Positions 5,877 through 6,472 of a stretch of 6,472 bases of DNA are shown in pieces. Position numbers and translations under genes: made by a program. The stretch is from an uncultured Actinomycetes bacterium (GTDB lineage Bacteria; Actinomycetota; Actinomycetes; Nanopelagicales; Nanopelagicaceae). Position 1 is the stretch's first letter. Every line of letters begins with the position of its first letter. The stretch covers positions 1 through 6,472 of the forward strand of contig CAITID010000215.1 of the NCBI GenBank assembly GCA_903892335.1, written 5' to 3'. The notes under the pieces are model-generated. The model was not told the origin of the DNA. It searched no databases and saw nothing but the letters and a program-made list of their open reading frames with translations.

Positions 5877-6397
5877 GCGCTGGCTGCTCCCATTGCTTCC
5901 ACGCCAAAAGGTTTTAGATAAGGAATCCAACTTAGATCAGGTTTGCCAGTTCCTAAGATTCGCCAAGCCGCACCTACTGGTTCGCGCGGCACATTGCGAA
6001 GGCGCCAACCTAAATCCTTTAATGTTTTATCAGCCTTTACATGATTGCACTTGTGGCATGCTGAAACCACATTCTCCCAACTATGCCCGCCGCCGCGAGA
6101 TCTTGGAATTACGTGATCAATTGAGGTTGCAGTAACTCCGCAATAAACACAGCGATTGTTATCTCGAGCAAAGATTGCTCTGCGAGATAGTGGAACTGCA
6201 TGGCGATAAGGAATTCGCACAAATTTATTTAATTTAATTACAGCTGGCAAAGTTATTGAACCGCGAGCGTAAGTTAAAATTCGATTTGAATCTTCAACGG
6301 AAATGGCACGTTGATTTAAGACGAGGATTAACGCTCGTCGCTCTGAGACGACACCTAGTGGCTCGTAGGTGGCGTTCAGTACCAAAGTTTGTGACAC
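5873..6397 (-). CDS. HNH endonuclease family protein
   Basis: Encodes 174 residues from the GTG at 6397, beginning (V/M)SQTLVLNATYEPLGVVS, the standard opening of this actinobacterial HNH family. The N-terminal half (about 1-75) is a conserved domain of unknown role. The HNH core follows: zinc-binding Cys pairs CVYC (C83, C86) and CHKC (C114, C117), with D94-H95 (IDHVIPRSRGG), N109 (SWENVVSAC) and H119 (CNH) forming the metal-dependent nuclease site. All catalytic positions are intact, so it is probably an active DNA nuclease, but its target and biological job are not known. The family is common near pepN in Actinobacteria from memory; Rv2469c beside Rv2467 in Mycobacterium tuberculosis is one example. 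An AAAAGGAG site 8 bases before the GTG decides the start over an in-frame ATG at 6466. Nothing here suggests a restriction system: no methyltransferase is in the window. Confidence 0.9.
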   Translation of the reverse strand: MSQTLVLNATYEPLGVVSERRALILVLNQRAISVEDSNRILTYARGSITLPAVIKLNKFVRIPYRHAVPLSRRAIFARDNNRCVYCGVTATSIDHVIPRSRGGGHSWENVVSACHKCNHVKADKTLKDLGWRLRNVPREPVGAAWRILGTGKPDLSWIPYLKPFGVEAMGAASA

Positions 6398-6405
6398 TGA
6401 TACTT

Positions 6406-6413
6406 CTCCTTTT
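6406..6413 (-). promoter_or_regulatory. Strong ribosome binding site of the HNH gene
   Basis: AAAAGGAG read on the - strand, 8 bases before GTG 6397. It fixes the start of the HNH gene and rules against the longer frame that would begin at 6466. The rest of 6398-6472 is the gene's 5' region; TATACC at about 6446-6441 (-) is only a weak -10 candidate. Confidence 0.8.
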
Positions 6414-6472
6414 GGGTCAACGCGTGGCTCGCGCTGGTGGGTATATCTTGCCCGAGAAGGGGCCAAAAAACA

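Noticed and set aside
5877..5930. Longer start (ATG 5930) for the membrane protein
   Set aside because: It would lie inside the HNH gene, whereas ATG 5876 gives the classic 4-base ATGA overlap.
6398..6466. Longer start (ATG 6466) for the HNH protein
   Set aside because: The added residues do not look like the family start, and AAAAGGAG lies right before GTG 6397.

Overview
The window looks like chromosomal DNA of a streamlined, fairly AT-rich actinobacterium. The freshwater planktonic acI / Nanopelagicales type is my best guess, by inference and not from any search. The evidence is an actinobacterial-type RpiB with a Glu in place of the usual catalytic Cys, the Streptomyces-lividans-type PepN, the HNH protein next to pepN, A/T-rich codon choice, and almost no space between genes.

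Layout from left to right: a tRNA-Gly(UCC) gene on the + strand at 51-124, possibly preceded by the tail of an unknown gene. Then comes a convergent gene for a secreted collagen-like protein (130-1017, -). A 280-base divergent control region (1018-1297) contains a perfect 9+9 palindrome. It is followed by a gene for a small secreted Ala/Lys-rich helical protein (1298-1897, +) that ends in a textbook intrinsic terminator (1933-1971). Four housekeeping-type genes follow: rpiB (1988-2443, +), trmB (2436-3095, -), pepN (3168-5708, +) and, on the - strand, an HNH endonuclease-family gene (5873-6397) coupled through ATGA to a 55-residue single-pass membrane protein (5709-5876).

The four housekeeping-type genes do not form one pathway. 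They cover the pentose phosphate pathway, tRNA m7G46 methylation, peptide turnover and a nucleic-acid enzyme of unknown target. The left part is different: two divergent genes for exported proteins, both without recognised function, share one intergenic region. This is the accessory part and the most interesting. Three tail-to-tail gene junctions have gaps of 5 or fewer bases or overlap (tRNA/collagen-like gene, rpiB/trmB, pepN/membrane protein), leaving almost no room for separate terminators. I see no mobile element, CRISPR array or prophage.
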